Assembly (NCBI RefSeq): GCF_000750005.1 | Contig: NZ_JPYA01000123.1 | Location: forward strand, 15,295 to 79,294 | Length of the DNA stretch: 64,000 nt | Source: Geobacillus icigianus | Lineage (GTDB): Bacteria; Bacillota; Bacilli; Bacillales; Anoxybacillaceae | Direction of reading: 5' to 3' | In this document: positions 37,194 to 45,550 of the stretch, in pieces | Layout of the letters: the number at the start of each line of letters is the position of its first letter | Numbering within the stretch: the first letter of the stretch is position 1 | Made by a program: the position numbers and the translations under genes | Notes under the pieces: generated by a model | The model's input: the letters and a program-made list of their open reading frames with translations, nothing else | What the model was told of the DNA's origin: nothing | Databases searched by the model: none

Positions 37194-37719
37194 CGGGCGG
37201 GTCATCGTTTATACCGGCGATGGAAAAGGGAAAACGACGGCCGCCTTGGGCTTGGCGTTGCGCGCCGTCGGCCGAGGAATGCGAGTCGCTGTGCTGCAGT
37301 TTATCAAGTCACCTGAGCGTACGTATGGCGAGCAGTTGGCGTTGCGGCGTCTCGGTGTCGAAGTGCGCCAGCTCGGCGCCGGCTTCACATGGACGAAAAC
37401 GCCGGAAGTGCACCGCGAAGCGCTGCGGCGCGCTTGGGCAGTGACGAACGAGTATGTCCATTCCAGCCGGTATGACGTCATCGTGTTAGATGAATTGAAC
37501 AACGCCTTGGCGATTGACCGGTTTCCGATCAGCGACATCTTATCAGTCAATGATGTGCTGGAACTGATCCGCACCCGACCGCCGGCGCTCCACCTTGTCA
37601 TCACGGGCCGCGCGGCGCACCCCGAGCTGATGGCGGCCGCCGATATCGCCACGGAAATGAAGCTAGTGAAGCACGACTATGAACAAGGGACAACGGCGAT
37701 GAAAGGGATTGAATTTTAG
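37174..37719 (+). CDS. btuR: Cob(I)yrinic acid a,c-diamide adenosyltransferase (BtuR/CobO type)
   Basis: Transfers the adenosyl group of ATP to Co(I) corrinoids. 181 residues. The P-loop-like VYTGDGKGKTTAALGLALRA is diagnostic; VLQFIKSPERTYGE, VIVLDELNNAL and HLVITGRAAHPELM follow. The ATG at 37174 is eight bases after AAGGGGG. Last gene of the operon, followed by a strong terminator. Confidence 0.95.
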   Translation: MPTPRRSGRVIVYTGDGKGKTTAALGLALRAVGRGMRVAVLQFIKSPERTYGEQLALRRLGVEVRQLGAGFTWTKTPEVHREALRRAWAVTNEYVHSSRYDVIVLDELNNALAIDRFPISDILSVNDVLELIRTRPPALHLVITGRAAHPELMAAADIATEMKLVKHDYEQGTTAMKGIEF

Positions 37720-37725
37720 TAGCAC

Positions 37726-37757
37726 AAAAAAGCGGCGCAACCAAGGCCGCTTTTTTG
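37726..37757. terminator. Bidirectional terminator ending the cobalamin operon
   Basis: AAAAAAGCGGC (37726-37736) pairs with GCCGCTTTTTT (37746-37756). It serves both btuR and the convergent small gene at 37762-37911. Confidence 0.9.
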
Positions 37758-37761
37758 CAGG

Positions 37762-37911
37762 TTACGGATGTTCATCGGTTTTGTCATGTTGGGCTTTGTT
37801 TTGCCGCCGCCCTTTGCTGTTGTCACCGGAAACCGGACCGTCGAGCAGCGCCATCGGATCTTGCGTCGGCGTGTTTTGCTTCCGGCTTCCTTTATTTGGC
37901 CGCTTCGTCAT
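37762..37911 (-). CDS. Small hydrophilic protein, possibly SspP-like spore protein
   Basis: A 49-residue ORF starting MTKRPNKGSRKQ on the minus strand, behind a perfect AAGGAGGTGG site, and ending at the bidirectional terminator. It is basic, without hydrophobic segments; DPMALLDGPVSGDNSKGRR followed by QNKAQHDKTDEH recalls the LDG...RQKH tail of small acid-soluble spore protein P, but the likeness is loose. The coding call rests on RBS, length and terminator. Its neighbour is another spore-type small gene. Confidence 0.6.
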   Translation of the reverse strand: MTKRPNKGSRKQNTPTQDPMALLDGPVSGDNSKGRRQNKAQHDKTDEHP

Positions 37912-37983
37912 CGCCGCCACCTCCTTATTGCGCCGGGTTGCATCATTAGCATCCGCCTCTCAACCGATTTTATTCGCGAACGC

Positions 37984-38021
37984 AAAAAAACGGGGCAACG
38001 CCATCAGCGGCGTCTCCCCGT
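37984..38021 (-). terminator. Terminator of the YjcZ-type gene
   Basis: On the minus strand ACGGGGAGACGCC pairs with GGCGTTGCCCCGT, followed by TTTTTTT (37984-37990). Confidence 0.8.
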
Positions 38022-38064
38022 CGTTCGTTCGGATGCTGGCAAACAAGCGGCCAAGGCGAACAGG

Positions 38065-38160
38065 TTAGTAAGCGTAACCGCCGAAAGCGGCACCGACAAT
38101 AATCAACAAAATAAACAAGACGACGATCAAGGCAAATCCGTTGCCATACCAAGCGCCCAT
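38065..38160 (-). CDS. YjcZ-family tiny sporulation membrane protein
   Basis: 31 residues: MGAWYGNGFALIVVLFILL then IIVGAAFGGYAY. This is a very typical YjcZ-type peptide (PF09680) with a Gly/Tyr-rich N-terminus and one membrane helix (about 9-25). GGGAGGTGA stands seven bases before the ATG and a terminator follows. Members are made in sporulating Bacilli, and their role is unknown. Confidence 0.85.
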   Translation of the reverse strand: MGAWYGNGFALIVVLFILLIIVGAAFGGYAY

Positions 38161-38248
38161 CCCGATTCACCTCCCCATCAAGCCTACCATATGATATGCC
38201 GCATCGGCGTGAATGACTGAGGGAATTGTCGATAGGTGACGAAAATGA

Positions 38249-38284
38249 GAAAAACGCCTTGCCAGAACAGCGAAGGCGTTTTTT
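38249..38284. terminator. Terminator downstream of metA
   Basis: AAAACGCCTT (38251-38260) pairs with AAGGCGTTTT (38273-38282), symmetric A and T tails, downstream of metA on the minus strand. Confidence 0.85.
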
Positions 38285-38363
38285 CGACATGTTCTTTCTT
38301 TTCGCGGGCGAGCGCGGCATCGTCCGGGTGGCCAAGCGAGCCGCTTTTTCGCCGACATGCCGC

Positions 38364-39272
38364 TTATTCCCACTCGTAAGGCGTCTCTTGATAAACGTAA
38401 TAGTTCAGCCAGTTGATAAACAGCAAATTGGCGTGCGAACGCCATGTATTGAGCGGCATCTGGCTCGGGTCGTCGTTTGGAAAATACGATTCCGGCGGTT
38501 GGATGGGCAGCCCTTTCGCCAAATCTCGTTCATACTCTTCTTTCAGCGTCGTGGCGTCATATTCCGGATGGCCGGTCAAGAAAATTTGCCGGCCGTCGTT
38601 TGAGGTGACGAGACAAACGCCTGCTTGTTCAGCCATCGACAAAATCGTCAGCTCCGGCACCTTTTCGATGTCTTCGCGCTTGACATCCGTATGGCGCGAA
38701 TGCGGCATGCGAAACACATCGTCGAAGCCGCGCAACAGCTTAACGTTTTTCACTTCCACCGTATGGTTGAACACGCCGAAACATTTTTCCGGCAGCGGAT
38801 ATTTCGGAATCCCGTAATGGTAATACAAGCCGGCTTGCGCTCCCCAACAAATATGTAACGTTGAAGTGACGTTCGTTTTCGTCCATTCCATAATGTTTGT
38901 CAATTCATCCCAATACGTCACTTCTTCAAACGGCAGTTGTTCGACCGGCGCTCCGGTGATGATCATCCCGTCGAACTTTCGATGGCGGATTTGCGGAAAA
39001 ATGGTATAAAATTGATCCAAATGATGTTTGCTTGTCGTTTTCGGTTCATGGGTCGCCGGGCGCAAAAAGGTGATGTTCACTTGCAGCGGCGAGTTGCCGA
39101 GCAGCCTAAGCAGCTGCGTCTCCGCTTTTTCTTTTTCCGGCATCAAGTTTAAAATGACGATGTTGAGCGGGCGGATGTCTTGCGAGTAAGCCCGTTCTTC
39201 GTCCATGACGAAAATGTTTTCCTGTTCGAGTATTTCCTTGGCCGGCAAGTCTTTTGGAATGTTGATTGGCAA
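38364..39272 (-). CDS. metA: Homoserine O-acetyltransferase (MetA)
   Basis: Acylates homoserine in the first step of methionine synthesis. 302 residues from a TTG start (39270-39272), seven bases after GGAGGGG. Catalytic Cys142 lies in HICWGAQAG and the His-x-Glu in TGHPEYD. Position 111 is Glu ([10 protein letters not shown]) where succinyl-specific enzymes have Gly, so acetyl-CoA is the expected donor, as known for Bacillus MetA. The gene is monocistronic. Confidence 0.95.
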   Translation of the reverse strand: MPINIPKDLPAKEILEQENIFVMDEERAYSQDIRPLNIVILNLMPEKEKAETQLLRLLGNSPLQVNITFLRPATHEPKTTSKHHLDQFYTIFPQIRHRKFDGMIITGAPVEQLPFEEVTYWDELTNIMEWTKTNVTSTLHICWGAQAGLYYHYGIPKYPLPEKCFGVFNHTVEVKNVKLLRGFDDVFRMPHSRHTDVKREDIEKVPELTILSMAEQAGVCLVTSNDGRQIFLTGHPEYDATTLKEEYERDLAKGLPIQPPESYFPNDDPSQMPLNTWRSHANLLFINWLNYYVYQETPYEWE

Positions 39273-39302
39273 TGGTTGTCCCCTCCGTTTCGGTCTCGCT
39301 AT

Positions 39303-39332
39303 TAAATATCTTAATTATAAAAACTTTGTCAA
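39303..39332 (-). promoter_or_regulatory. Promoter of metA
   Basis: On the minus strand TTGACA (39327-39332), then 17-18 bp, then ATATTT or TATTTA. No S-box riboswitch is visible in the short leader. Confidence 0.45.
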
Positions 39333-39391
39333 CATTCTTCAATGGCTTTTTTGCTCTGAAACCGCTCGCGAATCAAAAGGAGGGATGGCAA

Positions 39392-39904
39392 TTGGATCCG
39401 ACGGCGTTTGACAATTTAAAAACAGTGCTGGAAGGGGCCGTGTACGACGCGGACTTGCAAGGGCGCATCGCCGTCGTCGACCGCCGCGATCTTGTCGATT
39501 TGGCTCGTTTGTTGCGGGAGTACGCCATTTCATTTCGGCTCAATGATGCGCCGGATCCGTTCGTCGTCTGCACCGCGCGGCTTTCGCTCGATTTTGCTGA
39601 GCTCGCCAACGAGCGGTTCTATCGCGGCCAAGCCGGCTGCCGACTCGCTCTTTTGTTTGCCCTGCCGGTTCGCCGTTCGTCCGTTTGTCCGTTCATTGAA
39701 GGCACGCTGCGGACGATTTGGGGACGGGAGCGAATCATCCGACAAACGCTCCGCTTTCCATTTCCATATGAACAAGGTCCGTATGAAAATGAAGTCGCGG
39801 TTGAGTTTGCCCGCCTCATTTATGAAGAAAATGCGGCCGATTTGCCGGCGATGGTGCCGTATATGATTGCGTCGCTCGAGCAGCTGCAATCGTTCGTTGA
39901 CTAG
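39392..39904 (+). CDS. Hypothetical soluble protein
   Basis: A 170-residue protein that I do not recognise. TTG 39392 was chosen because AAAAGGAGGGA lies seven bases before it; the longer frame from ATG 39266 lacks such a site and overlaps the metA promoter. Mixed alpha/beta composition with moderate acidity, no signal peptide or membrane helix. Residues such as RRDLVDLARLLREYAISFRL and the C-terminal LPAMVPYMIASLEQLQSF look globular. Divergent from metA and 63 bp before the glutathione peroxidase gene. Confidence 0.75.
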   Translation: MDPTAFDNLKTVLEGAVYDADLQGRIAVVDRRDLVDLARLLREYAISFRLNDAPDPFVVCTARLSLDFAELANERFYRGQAGCRLALLFALPVRRSSVCPFIEGTLRTIWGRERIIRQTLRFPFPYEQGPYENEVAVEFARLIYEENAADLPAMVPYMIASLEQLQSFVD

Positions 39905-39967
39905 CAGCGATGCAAAAAGTGGAACGAAACGATAAAATCCGTTATGATGGGGATGAGGTGAAAAATC

Positions 39968-40459
39968 ATGAGTGTATATCAATTTAGCGCCAAAACGATT
40001 CGTGGTGAGGAACAACCGCTTTCCGTCTATCAAGGCAAGGTGCTGTTGATTGTCAACACGGCGAGCCGTTGCGGTTTTACGCCGCAGTATAAAGAACTGC
40101 AAGAGCTGTATGACGACTATCGCGATCGCGGGTTTGTGGTGCTCGGCTTTCCGTGCAACCAGTTCGGCGGCCAAGAGCCGGGGACGGAAGAGGAAATTGA
40201 GCAATTTTGCCAGCTCAATTACGGCGTGACGTTCCCGTTGTTTGCGAAAGTGGATGTAAATGGCGATCACGCCCACCCGCTGTTTCACTATTTGAAAGAG
40301 CAAGCGCCGGGCGCATTAGGAACAAAGGCGATCAAATGGAACTTTACGAAGTTTTTGGTCGACCGTAACGGCGAGGTTGTCGCTCGTTTCGCCCCGCAAA
40401 CGAAGCCGAACGAGTTGAGAAAGGAAATTGAAAAGCTGCTGTCAAACAAGGAGGGGTGA
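39968..40459 (+). CDS. gpx: Thiol (glutathione) peroxidase, BsaA type
   Basis: Reduces peroxides in the cytoplasm, probably with thioredoxin or bacillithiol since glutathione is absent from most Bacilli. 163 residues. The peroxidatic Cys lies in [12 protein letters not shown], and [13 protein letters not shown] holds the second conserved motif with Gln; [15 protein letters not shown] completes the Trp-Asn tetrad. It uses Cys, not selenocysteine. Start ATG follows GGGGATGAGGTG. Confidence 0.94.
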   Translation: MSVYQFSAKTIRGEEQPLSVYQGKVLLIVNTASRCGFTPQYKELQELYDDYRDRGFVVLGFPCNQFGGQEPGTEEEIEQFCQLNYGVTFPLFAKVDVNGDHAHPLFHYLKEQAPGALGTKAIKWNFTKFLVDRNGEVVARFAPQTKPNELRKEIEKLLSNKEG

Positions 40460-40462
40460 CGT

Positions 40463-41617
40463 TTGCGCATTCAAGCGATTGAACCGACGCCAAGCCCGAA
40501 CACGATGAAAATCTTGCTTGATGAAGAGTTGCCATCCGGCGTGCGCCATAACTATAAATCGGACAACATCAGCGAAGCGCCGCCGCTCATTCAAGCATTG
40601 TTGCGCATTGACGGGGTGAAAAGCATCTACCATGTCGCCGACTTTTTGGCGATTGAGCGCCATCCGAAATACGACTGGCGCGACATTTTGGCGAACGTGC
40701 GCAAAGTGTTCGGCGAGGAAGCGGATGACGGCGCCGCGGCCAAGCCGAAAGGAAACGAACATTTCGGCGAAGTGAAAGTGTTCGTGCAAATGTTGTACGG
40801 CTTGCCGATGCAAGTGAAGCTTGTCGACGGGGAGCGCGAGCATCGCGTCGGGCTGCCGAAACCGTTTATGGACGCGGTCATTGAGGCGCAAAAATACGCG
40901 GGAAATGTCGTGTTTGAGCGAAAATGGGTCGAAAAAGGAGTGCGCTACGGCACGTTTGAGGAAATCGGCCGCGAAATCGTCGATGAGCTGTCGGCCGCCT
41001 ATCCGCCCGAGCGGCTCGAGCGGATCGTCAACATGTTCCGCCGCGGCGAGCAGGAAAAAACGGCGCAAAAGCGGCCAAGCCTCAAAGTGACGAGCGAGAT
41101 GCTCGATGACCCGGACTGGCGCAAACGGTATGCCGCGCTCGAACAGATGGCTGAGCCGACCGAGGACGATATCCCGGTGTTGGCGAAGGCGCTTAAGGAT
41201 GAAAAAATGGCCATCCGCCGTTTGGCGACCGCGTATCTTGGCATGATCGGCGGCAAAAAGGTGCTTCCGTATTTGTACGAAGCGTTAAACGATCCGGCCG
41301 TTGCGGTCCGCCGCACCGCCGGCGACTGTTTGTCCGACATCGGCGATCCGGAGGCCATTCCGGCCATGATCAAAGCGCTAAAGGACGAAAGCAAGCTCGT
41401 CCGTTGGCGCGCGGCCATGTTTTTGTACGAGGTCGGCGATGAATCGGCGCTCGCGGCGTTAAAAGCGGCGGAAAACGATCCGGAGTTTGAAGTGAGTTTG
41501 CAAGTGAAAATGGCGATTGAACGGATCGAAGGCGGTGAAGCGGCGAAAGGGTCGGTTTGGAAACAAATGACCGAAAGCCGGAAAAAAGAAACAGAGGCGG
41601 AAAAAGAGGTTGACTGA
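40463..41617 (+). CDS. Nfu-N/HEAT-repeat protein (CvfC/YpgR family)
   Basis: 384 residues from TTG 40463, four bases after gpx, so the two genes form an operon. Residues 1-90 match the Nfu N-terminal domain: PTPSPNTMKILLDEELPSG and GVKSIYHVADFLAIER. Residues 210-360 contain HEAT/PBS-lyase repeats with recurring A-I-P-A-L-x-x-A-L-x-D spacing. Homologues are called conserved virulence factor C in Staphylococcus and YpgR in Bacillus. The role is unclear, perhaps in Fe-S or stress functions. Confidence 0.88.
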   Translation: MRIQAIEPTPSPNTMKILLDEELPSGVRHNYKSDNISEAPPLIQALLRIDGVKSIYHVADFLAIERHPKYDWRDILANVRKVFGEEADDGAAAKPKGNEHFGEVKVFVQMLYGLPMQVKLVDGEREHRVGLPKPFMDAVIEAQKYAGNVVFERKWVEKGVRYGTFEEIGREIVDELSAAYPPERLERIVNMFRRGEQEKTAQKRPSLKVTSEMLDDPDWRKRYAALEQMAEPTEDDIPVLAKALKDEKMAIRRLATAYLGMIGGKKVLPYLYEALNDPAVAVRRTAGDCLSDIGDPEAIPAMIKALKDESKLVRWRAAMFLYEVGDESALAALKAAENDPEFEVSLQVKMAIERIEGGEAAKGSVWKQMTESRKKETEAEKEVD

Positions 41618-41757
41618 AGAGGCCGGTGCTGTGGGGAAGCATGCCGTTTTCCGGCATCGCTGGTTTTGTCCGGGCCGGCCGCCGTCTTCGTTGCTTTTCT
41701 TGCTTGAAATGTAGTATGCTGATGACGCGATCACGATGAGATGGAGGGATGATGGTC

Positions 41758-42195
41758 ATGTCGATGGCGTACGAAGACTATATGCGCCAGCTCGTGCAAC
41801 CGATGCGCGACGAGCTCGTCCGCGCCGGCTTCCGCGAACTGCGCACGAGCGAGGAAGTCGAGCAGTTTATGGAACAAGTGGAAGGAACGACGTTTGTTTT
41901 TGTCAACTCGGTGTGCGGCTGTGCGGCTGGGTTGGCGCGTCCGGCGGCGACGCAAGCGGTGCTGCAAAGCGAGAAAAAGCCGGATCATTTGGTGACGGTG
42001 TTCGCCGGCCAAGATAAAGAGGCGACGACGAAAATGCGCGAGTACTTTGTCGGCTATCCGCCGTCCTCGCCGTCGATGGCGCTCTTAAAAGGAAAAGAAG
42101 TCGTTCATTTCATTCCCCGTGAAGAGATTGAATTTCATTCGTTAGAAGAGGTCATGGCCAATATTGTCTCCGCCTTTCAAACGCATTGCCGCTAA
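41758..42195 (+). CDS. Bacilliredoxin BrxA/BrxB (YphP/YqiW family)
   Basis: Thiol-disulfide exchange protein that removes bacillithiol from proteins. 145 residues with the unusual Cys-Gly-Cys active site in NSVCGCAAGLARP and a cis-Pro region PPSSPSMALL. ATG 41758 (MSMAYEDYM) was preferred to ATG 41749 because GGAGGG lies nine bases before it and the family starts this way. The family has two paralogues, and this copy cannot be assigned firmly. Confidence 0.92.
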   Translation: MSMAYEDYMRQLVQPMRDELVRAGFRELRTSEEVEQFMEQVEGTTFVFVNSVCGCAAGLARPAATQAVLQSEKKPDHLVTVFAGQDKEATTKMREYFVGYPPSSPSMALLKGKEVVHFIPREEIEFHSLEEVMANIVSAFQTHCR

Positions 42196-42343
42196 TGGCC
42201 GTTGCGTCCGCCTCTTTGCCGCCGGGGCCGCCTCGCGGGCGGTTGGGTGCGCCGGCATCCGCTCCCGAACAGACGCGCTGTCCTTCTTGGCTTTCGCATA
42301 CGGAGGCGCGCCGCCGGGAACGATAAAGACGGAGGTGATCGGC

Positions 42344-42475
42344 GTGCCGAAGCGGAAAAAAGATCGTTCGAAAACGGGCATCAGCGCCCCGGACGTCAGA
42401 GGACAAGGGACGACACAAGCGGAAACAGGCGCTTATGAGCTTGACTCCGCCCGCAAAAAAACGAAAGTGGACTAA
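42344..42475 (+). CDS. Small basic protein of unknown function
   Basis: 43 residues starting MPKRKKDRSKTG from GTG 42344, with GGAGGTG seven bases before it. The composition is Lys/Arg-rich at both ends (ELDSARKKTKVD at the C-terminus), like many small spore or ribosome-associated proteins. I do not recognise a family. A weak hairpin (AGGAGCTGACC/GGTCGCCTTCCT) follows. Confidence 0.6.
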   Translation: MPKRKKDRSKTGISAPDVRGQGTTQAETGAYELDSARKKTKVD

Positions 42476-42562
42476 AAAAGGAGCTGACCCAAAAGGTCGC
42501 CTTCCTTCCAGATAGGCACAACATAGTATGGCAGAAGCAGTCAGTACGTATATATAGCGAGA

Positions 42563-42602
42563 AAGAGGGCGTCCCGGTCCATTGGGGATGCCCTCTTTTT
42601 CT
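42563..42602. terminator. Terminator between small genes
   Basis: AAGAGGGCGTCCC (42563-42575) pairs with GGGGATGCCCTCTT (42584-42597), with TTTTT on the plus strand and a weaker T run on the minus strand. Confidence 0.75.
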
Positions 42603-42611
42603 TTGCCCCTG

Positions 42612-42686
42612 TTAGGCATTGGCGATGCAGCTGTAAATGAAATACAACAACGTAATGAGGCTGGCCGCAAAAAAGATCGTATTCAT
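42612..42686 (-). CDS. Possible 24-residue membrane peptide
   Basis: Minus-strand ORF MNTIFFAASLITLLYFIYSC then IANA, one hydrophobic helix. AAAGGCGGG precedes the ATG by about ten bases and a terminator lies just beyond the stop. No family was recognised. It may be a small membrane protein; chance cannot be excluded. Confidence 0.4.
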   Translation of the reverse strand: MNTIFFAASLITLLYFIYSCIANA

Positions 42687-42813
42687 ACCCCATTTTCCCG
42701 CCTTTCTGTCTATATTTTCCCCTTGAACATATGGTACACTATTCATATAACCATAGTATATACCAACGAAAGCAAAAAGGAAAAGCGGTTTTTGTCTTGG
42801 CAAGGGGAGAGGA

Positions 42814-44004
42814 ATGGCCATGAAAAAAGCGAAGCGAATGGCCGCGTTTTCGGCGTCTGTGTTTGCCGAGCTTGCGGCGTATCGAAAACAGCGGCATCAT
42901 CTTCACGACGAATGGATCGATTTAAGCGTCGGCAGCCCGGATTTGCCGCCGGCGCCGTTTGTGCGCGAGGCGCTCGCTCGCTACGCTCATGAACCAAACG
43001 CGTATGGCTATACATTAAAAGGCATTCGCGAGTTTCATGAAGCGGTCGCGGAATATTACCGGACTTCGCACGGCGTCACGCTCGATCCGGAAACGGAAGT
43101 GACGTACGTCATCGGGTCGCAGGATGGGCTTGTGCATTTGCCGATCGTGTTCGCCGACCCGGGCGATGTGATTTTGCTGCCGGACCCCGGGTATCCAGCG
43201 TACGCCGCGGGAGTGGCCATGGCGGAGGCGGAGCCGTATTTTCTGCCGCTTAAGGAGGAAAACGGATTTTTGCCCGACTTGGGAGCCATTCCGGAAGAGA
43301 TCGCCAAACGGGCGGTAATCATGTTTTTGAACTTTCCCGGCAACCCGGTGCCCGCTATGGCGACGGAATGGTTTTACCGCGAAGTAGTTGAGTTTGCGAA
43401 ACGCTACGACGTGCTTGTCGTCTCCGATTTTGCCTACGGCGAGCTGTATTATGACGGAAACAAGCCGGTGAGTTTTCTTTCTGTTCCAGGCGCAAAGGAC
43501 GTTGGTGTGGAGATCAATTCGTTGTCAAAAAGCTACCATATGGCCGGCTGCCGTGTCGGCTACGTATGCGGCAATGCCGAGGTGGTCCGCGCCTTCGCTG
43601 AATTCAAATCAAATTTGGATTACGGCATTTTTTGGCCGATTCAAAAGGCGGCTGCCGACGCGCTTCGTTACGGTGCTCCTTTTTGCGCCCAAACTCGCGC
43701 CATCTACCAAGCGCGCCGCGACGCGCTCGTTTCCGGGCTGGCCGAAATCGGTTGGCACGTGGACCGTCCACAAGCCGGCATGTTCGTGTGGGCAAAAATT
43801 CCGGACGGGTTTACATCGCTGTCGTTTACGAACGAACTGATTGACCGCGCCGGCGTCGTGGTGACGCCTGGGCACGCGTTTGGGCCGAGCGGTGAAGGGT
43901 ACGTGCGCATCGCCCTCGTTCAGCCGGAAGAAGTGTTGCGCCGCGCGGTGGCGAAATTAAGCGCGACCGGCTTGTTCGCGTCTTCAGCCGCTAGGCGGCG
44001 GTAA
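42814..44004 (+). CDS. PLP-dependent class I/II aminotransferase
   Basis: Aminotransferase of 396 residues, fold type I. Family motifs: LSVGSPDLPP, YGYTLKGIREFHEAVAEYY, DPGYPAYAAG, FLNFPGNPVPA, DFAYGELYYD and the Schiff-base Lys in INSLSKSYHMAGCRVGY. VRIALVQPEE near the end holds the carboxylate-binding Arg. It resembles LL-diaminopimelate- or aromatic/aspartate-type enzymes; the substrate cannot be fixed. ATG 42820 is an alternative start with better spacing from AGAGGA. Confidence 0.88.
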   Translation: MAMKKAKRMAAFSASVFAELAAYRKQRHHLHDEWIDLSVGSPDLPPAPFVREALARYAHEPNAYGYTLKGIREFHEAVAEYYRTSHGVTLDPETEVTYVIGSQDGLVHLPIVFADPGDVILLPDPGYPAYAAGVAMAEAEPYFLPLKEENGFLPDLGAIPEEIAKRAVIMFLNFPGNPVPAMATEWFYREVVEFAKRYDVLVVSDFAYGELYYDGNKPVSFLSVPGAKDVGVEINSLSKSYHMAGCRVGYVCGNAEVVRAFAEFKSNLDYGIFWPIQKAAADALRYGAPFCAQTRAIYQARRDALVSGLAEIGWHVDRPQAGMFVWAKIPDGFTSLSFTNELIDRAGVVVTPGHAFGPSGEGYVRIALVQPEEVLRRAVAKLSATGLFASSAARRR

Positions 44005-44019
44005 CGGGAGGTGAAAGCG

Positions 44020-44604
44020 ATGAAACTGCCGGCTTGGCTGCGAAAAGCGCTTGTTGCCGCCATTACCGTTTCCACGTTTGGACTTGTCACGCCGCCCGCC
44101 TCATTGCTGGCCGCCAAAGAGCCGCCGTCAGACGATGCCTCGTCTCCCGATTGGCAACACAATTCAGTCGGTCGTGCCGATGAAGCCGGCTCCTTGACGC
44201 GCGCCCAATTCATTGAGCAGACGATCGAAAAGGCCGCTACCCAGTCGCATGAAAAATTCGGTCGCAAAATCGCTCCGGTTATTGAAGAGGAGTTTCGCAC
44301 CGTCATTTTGCCGCGCATCGAAACGGTGATCGCCGAGCTTGCCGAGCGTTATCCAGAGGACGAACTTCGCTATTTGGCGGTTTCAGAAAATCCGTCCGGC
44401 GGGCAAGGGGAACGCATCTTTCATTTGTATCGGGTCGATACGGGGGAAGATCTGCTCCGCTTTCACGTCCGCCGCGAGCATCCGCCGCAAGACGGCTATT
44501 GGTTTCAGTTCCACTATCATACTTGTGAGGACGGCTTTCAAGCCCACTATGAGCTTGGGAAAATTTACTGGTCCAAAAATACGCCGCCGAACTGGCGCAC
44601 CTAA
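44020..44604 (+). CDS. ypjP: YpjP-like exported protein
   Basis: 194 residues with a signal peptide (residues 1-30, LVAAITVSTFGLVTPPASLL). The conserved part ends HYHTCEDGFQAHYELG then KIYWSKNTPPNW. This gene is beside thyA and dfrA in B. subtilis as it is here, which supports the name. Function unknown. ATG 44020 follows GGGAGGTG. The sequence holds four Pro-Pro pairs, noted because a Pro-Pro-endopeptidase-like gene follows. Confidence 0.85.
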   Translation: MKLPAWLRKALVAAITVSTFGLVTPPASLLAAKEPPSDDASSPDWQHNSVGRADEAGSLTRAQFIEQTIEKAATQSHEKFGRKIAPVIEEEFRTVILPRIETVIAELAERYPEDELRYLAVSENPSGGQGERIFHLYRVDTGEDLLRFHVRREHPPQDGYWFQFHYHTCEDGFQAHYELGKIYWSKNTPPNWRT

Positions 44605-44700
44605 GCGGTTCGCGGTTCTTTCCTAATTTTGCGCGTTTTTCCCCGCTTCGTTCTATGTTATGATTTTCATAGATTGAAAGAAAAAGAAGCGGGGGAAACC

Positions 44701-45405
44701 ATGATGAAACGGCTGCTTATGAGCTTGCTAGTGGCGCTGTTTGCCGTTCCGCTTCTGTCGCTCTCACCGTACCCGGCCGCACATGGCGTGCTGCTCAACG
44801 AAAGCGGCTTGAAGGTGCGAACGATTCCGTCGCACGATCTGCTTGGCCGCATCGTCATCGTGCCGGAAGCGGACTTTTCTGCCGCTCAAGCCACCAAGAC
44901 GATTCGCACGCTTGCCCGCATTGATCGCGCCATTTTGGAGCAGGCGGCTGCTCATCATATTTACATCCAGCTGGTGACGGGCCCGATCACGAATGAGCCG
45001 ACCGCTCGTCACTTGCGCGGGAAGACGCCGCGCGGCTATGCGCCGGGATCCAAAACATGGGATGAGGTGCCGGGGCTCGGCGGATCGCAGTTAGTGCTCG
45101 TCCGCCTCGGCCATAGCGAGAAAGGAAAAGGGCACGGCTCGGTCAATTTGGAGCTGCATGAGTTTGCCCATTCGCTTGATTCCATCGTTTTTGACGGCAT
45201 TCACCGTTCAAGCGCCTTTCAAGCGATTTGGCGGGAGGAGGCGCCGCGGCTGTTTCCGGGCGAGTCTTATTTTTTAACGTATCCCGAGGAGTATTTCGCT
45301 GAATCGTTCGCCTATTACTACGCCAGCGATGAAACGCGGGACAAGCTGCGGGCGTTGGCCCCGAACACGTATGCATTCATCCGTCGGCTGGCGGAGCGGG
45401 GCTAG
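44701..45405 (+). CDS. Secreted ATLF/PPEP-like zinc metalloprotease
   Basis: 234 residues. Signal peptide: MMKRLLMSLLVALFAVPLLS. The body resembles the anthrax-toxin lethal-factor-like (M34) fold and Pro-Pro endopeptidases such as Clostridioides PPEP-1. Zinc ligands are His and His in LHEFAHSLDS, and the Glu in YPEEYFAESFAYYY; the catalytic Glu is the E of HEFAH. A loop RLGHSEKGKGHGSVNLE precedes. It is expected to act outside the cell, cutting proline-rich linkers of surface proteins. GGGGGAAACC precedes ATG 44701. Relation to PPEP is by motif memory only. Confidence 0.85.
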   Translation: MMKRLLMSLLVALFAVPLLSLSPYPAAHGVLLNESGLKVRTIPSHDLLGRIVIVPEADFSAAQATKTIRTLARIDRAILEQAAAHHIYIQLVTGPITNEPTARHLRGKTPRGYAPGSKTWDEVPGLGGSQLVLVRLGHSEKGKGHGSVNLELHEFAHSLDSIVFDGIHRSSAFQAIWREEAPRLFPGESYFLTYPEEYFAESFAYYYASDETRDKLRALAPNTYAFIRRLAERG

Positions 45406-45550
45406 ACCAACACGTCGCCCGCTTGCAAAAGATCGGCGCAACCGGTCATGCGGCCGATAGAGCAAGCCCGTGTTTTCGCCGCGGTGTTTTGCGCGAAAAA
45501 TCGTTGCTTGCTGCCGTCCTTATGGTATGATAAAGCGTGAGGTGAGGACA

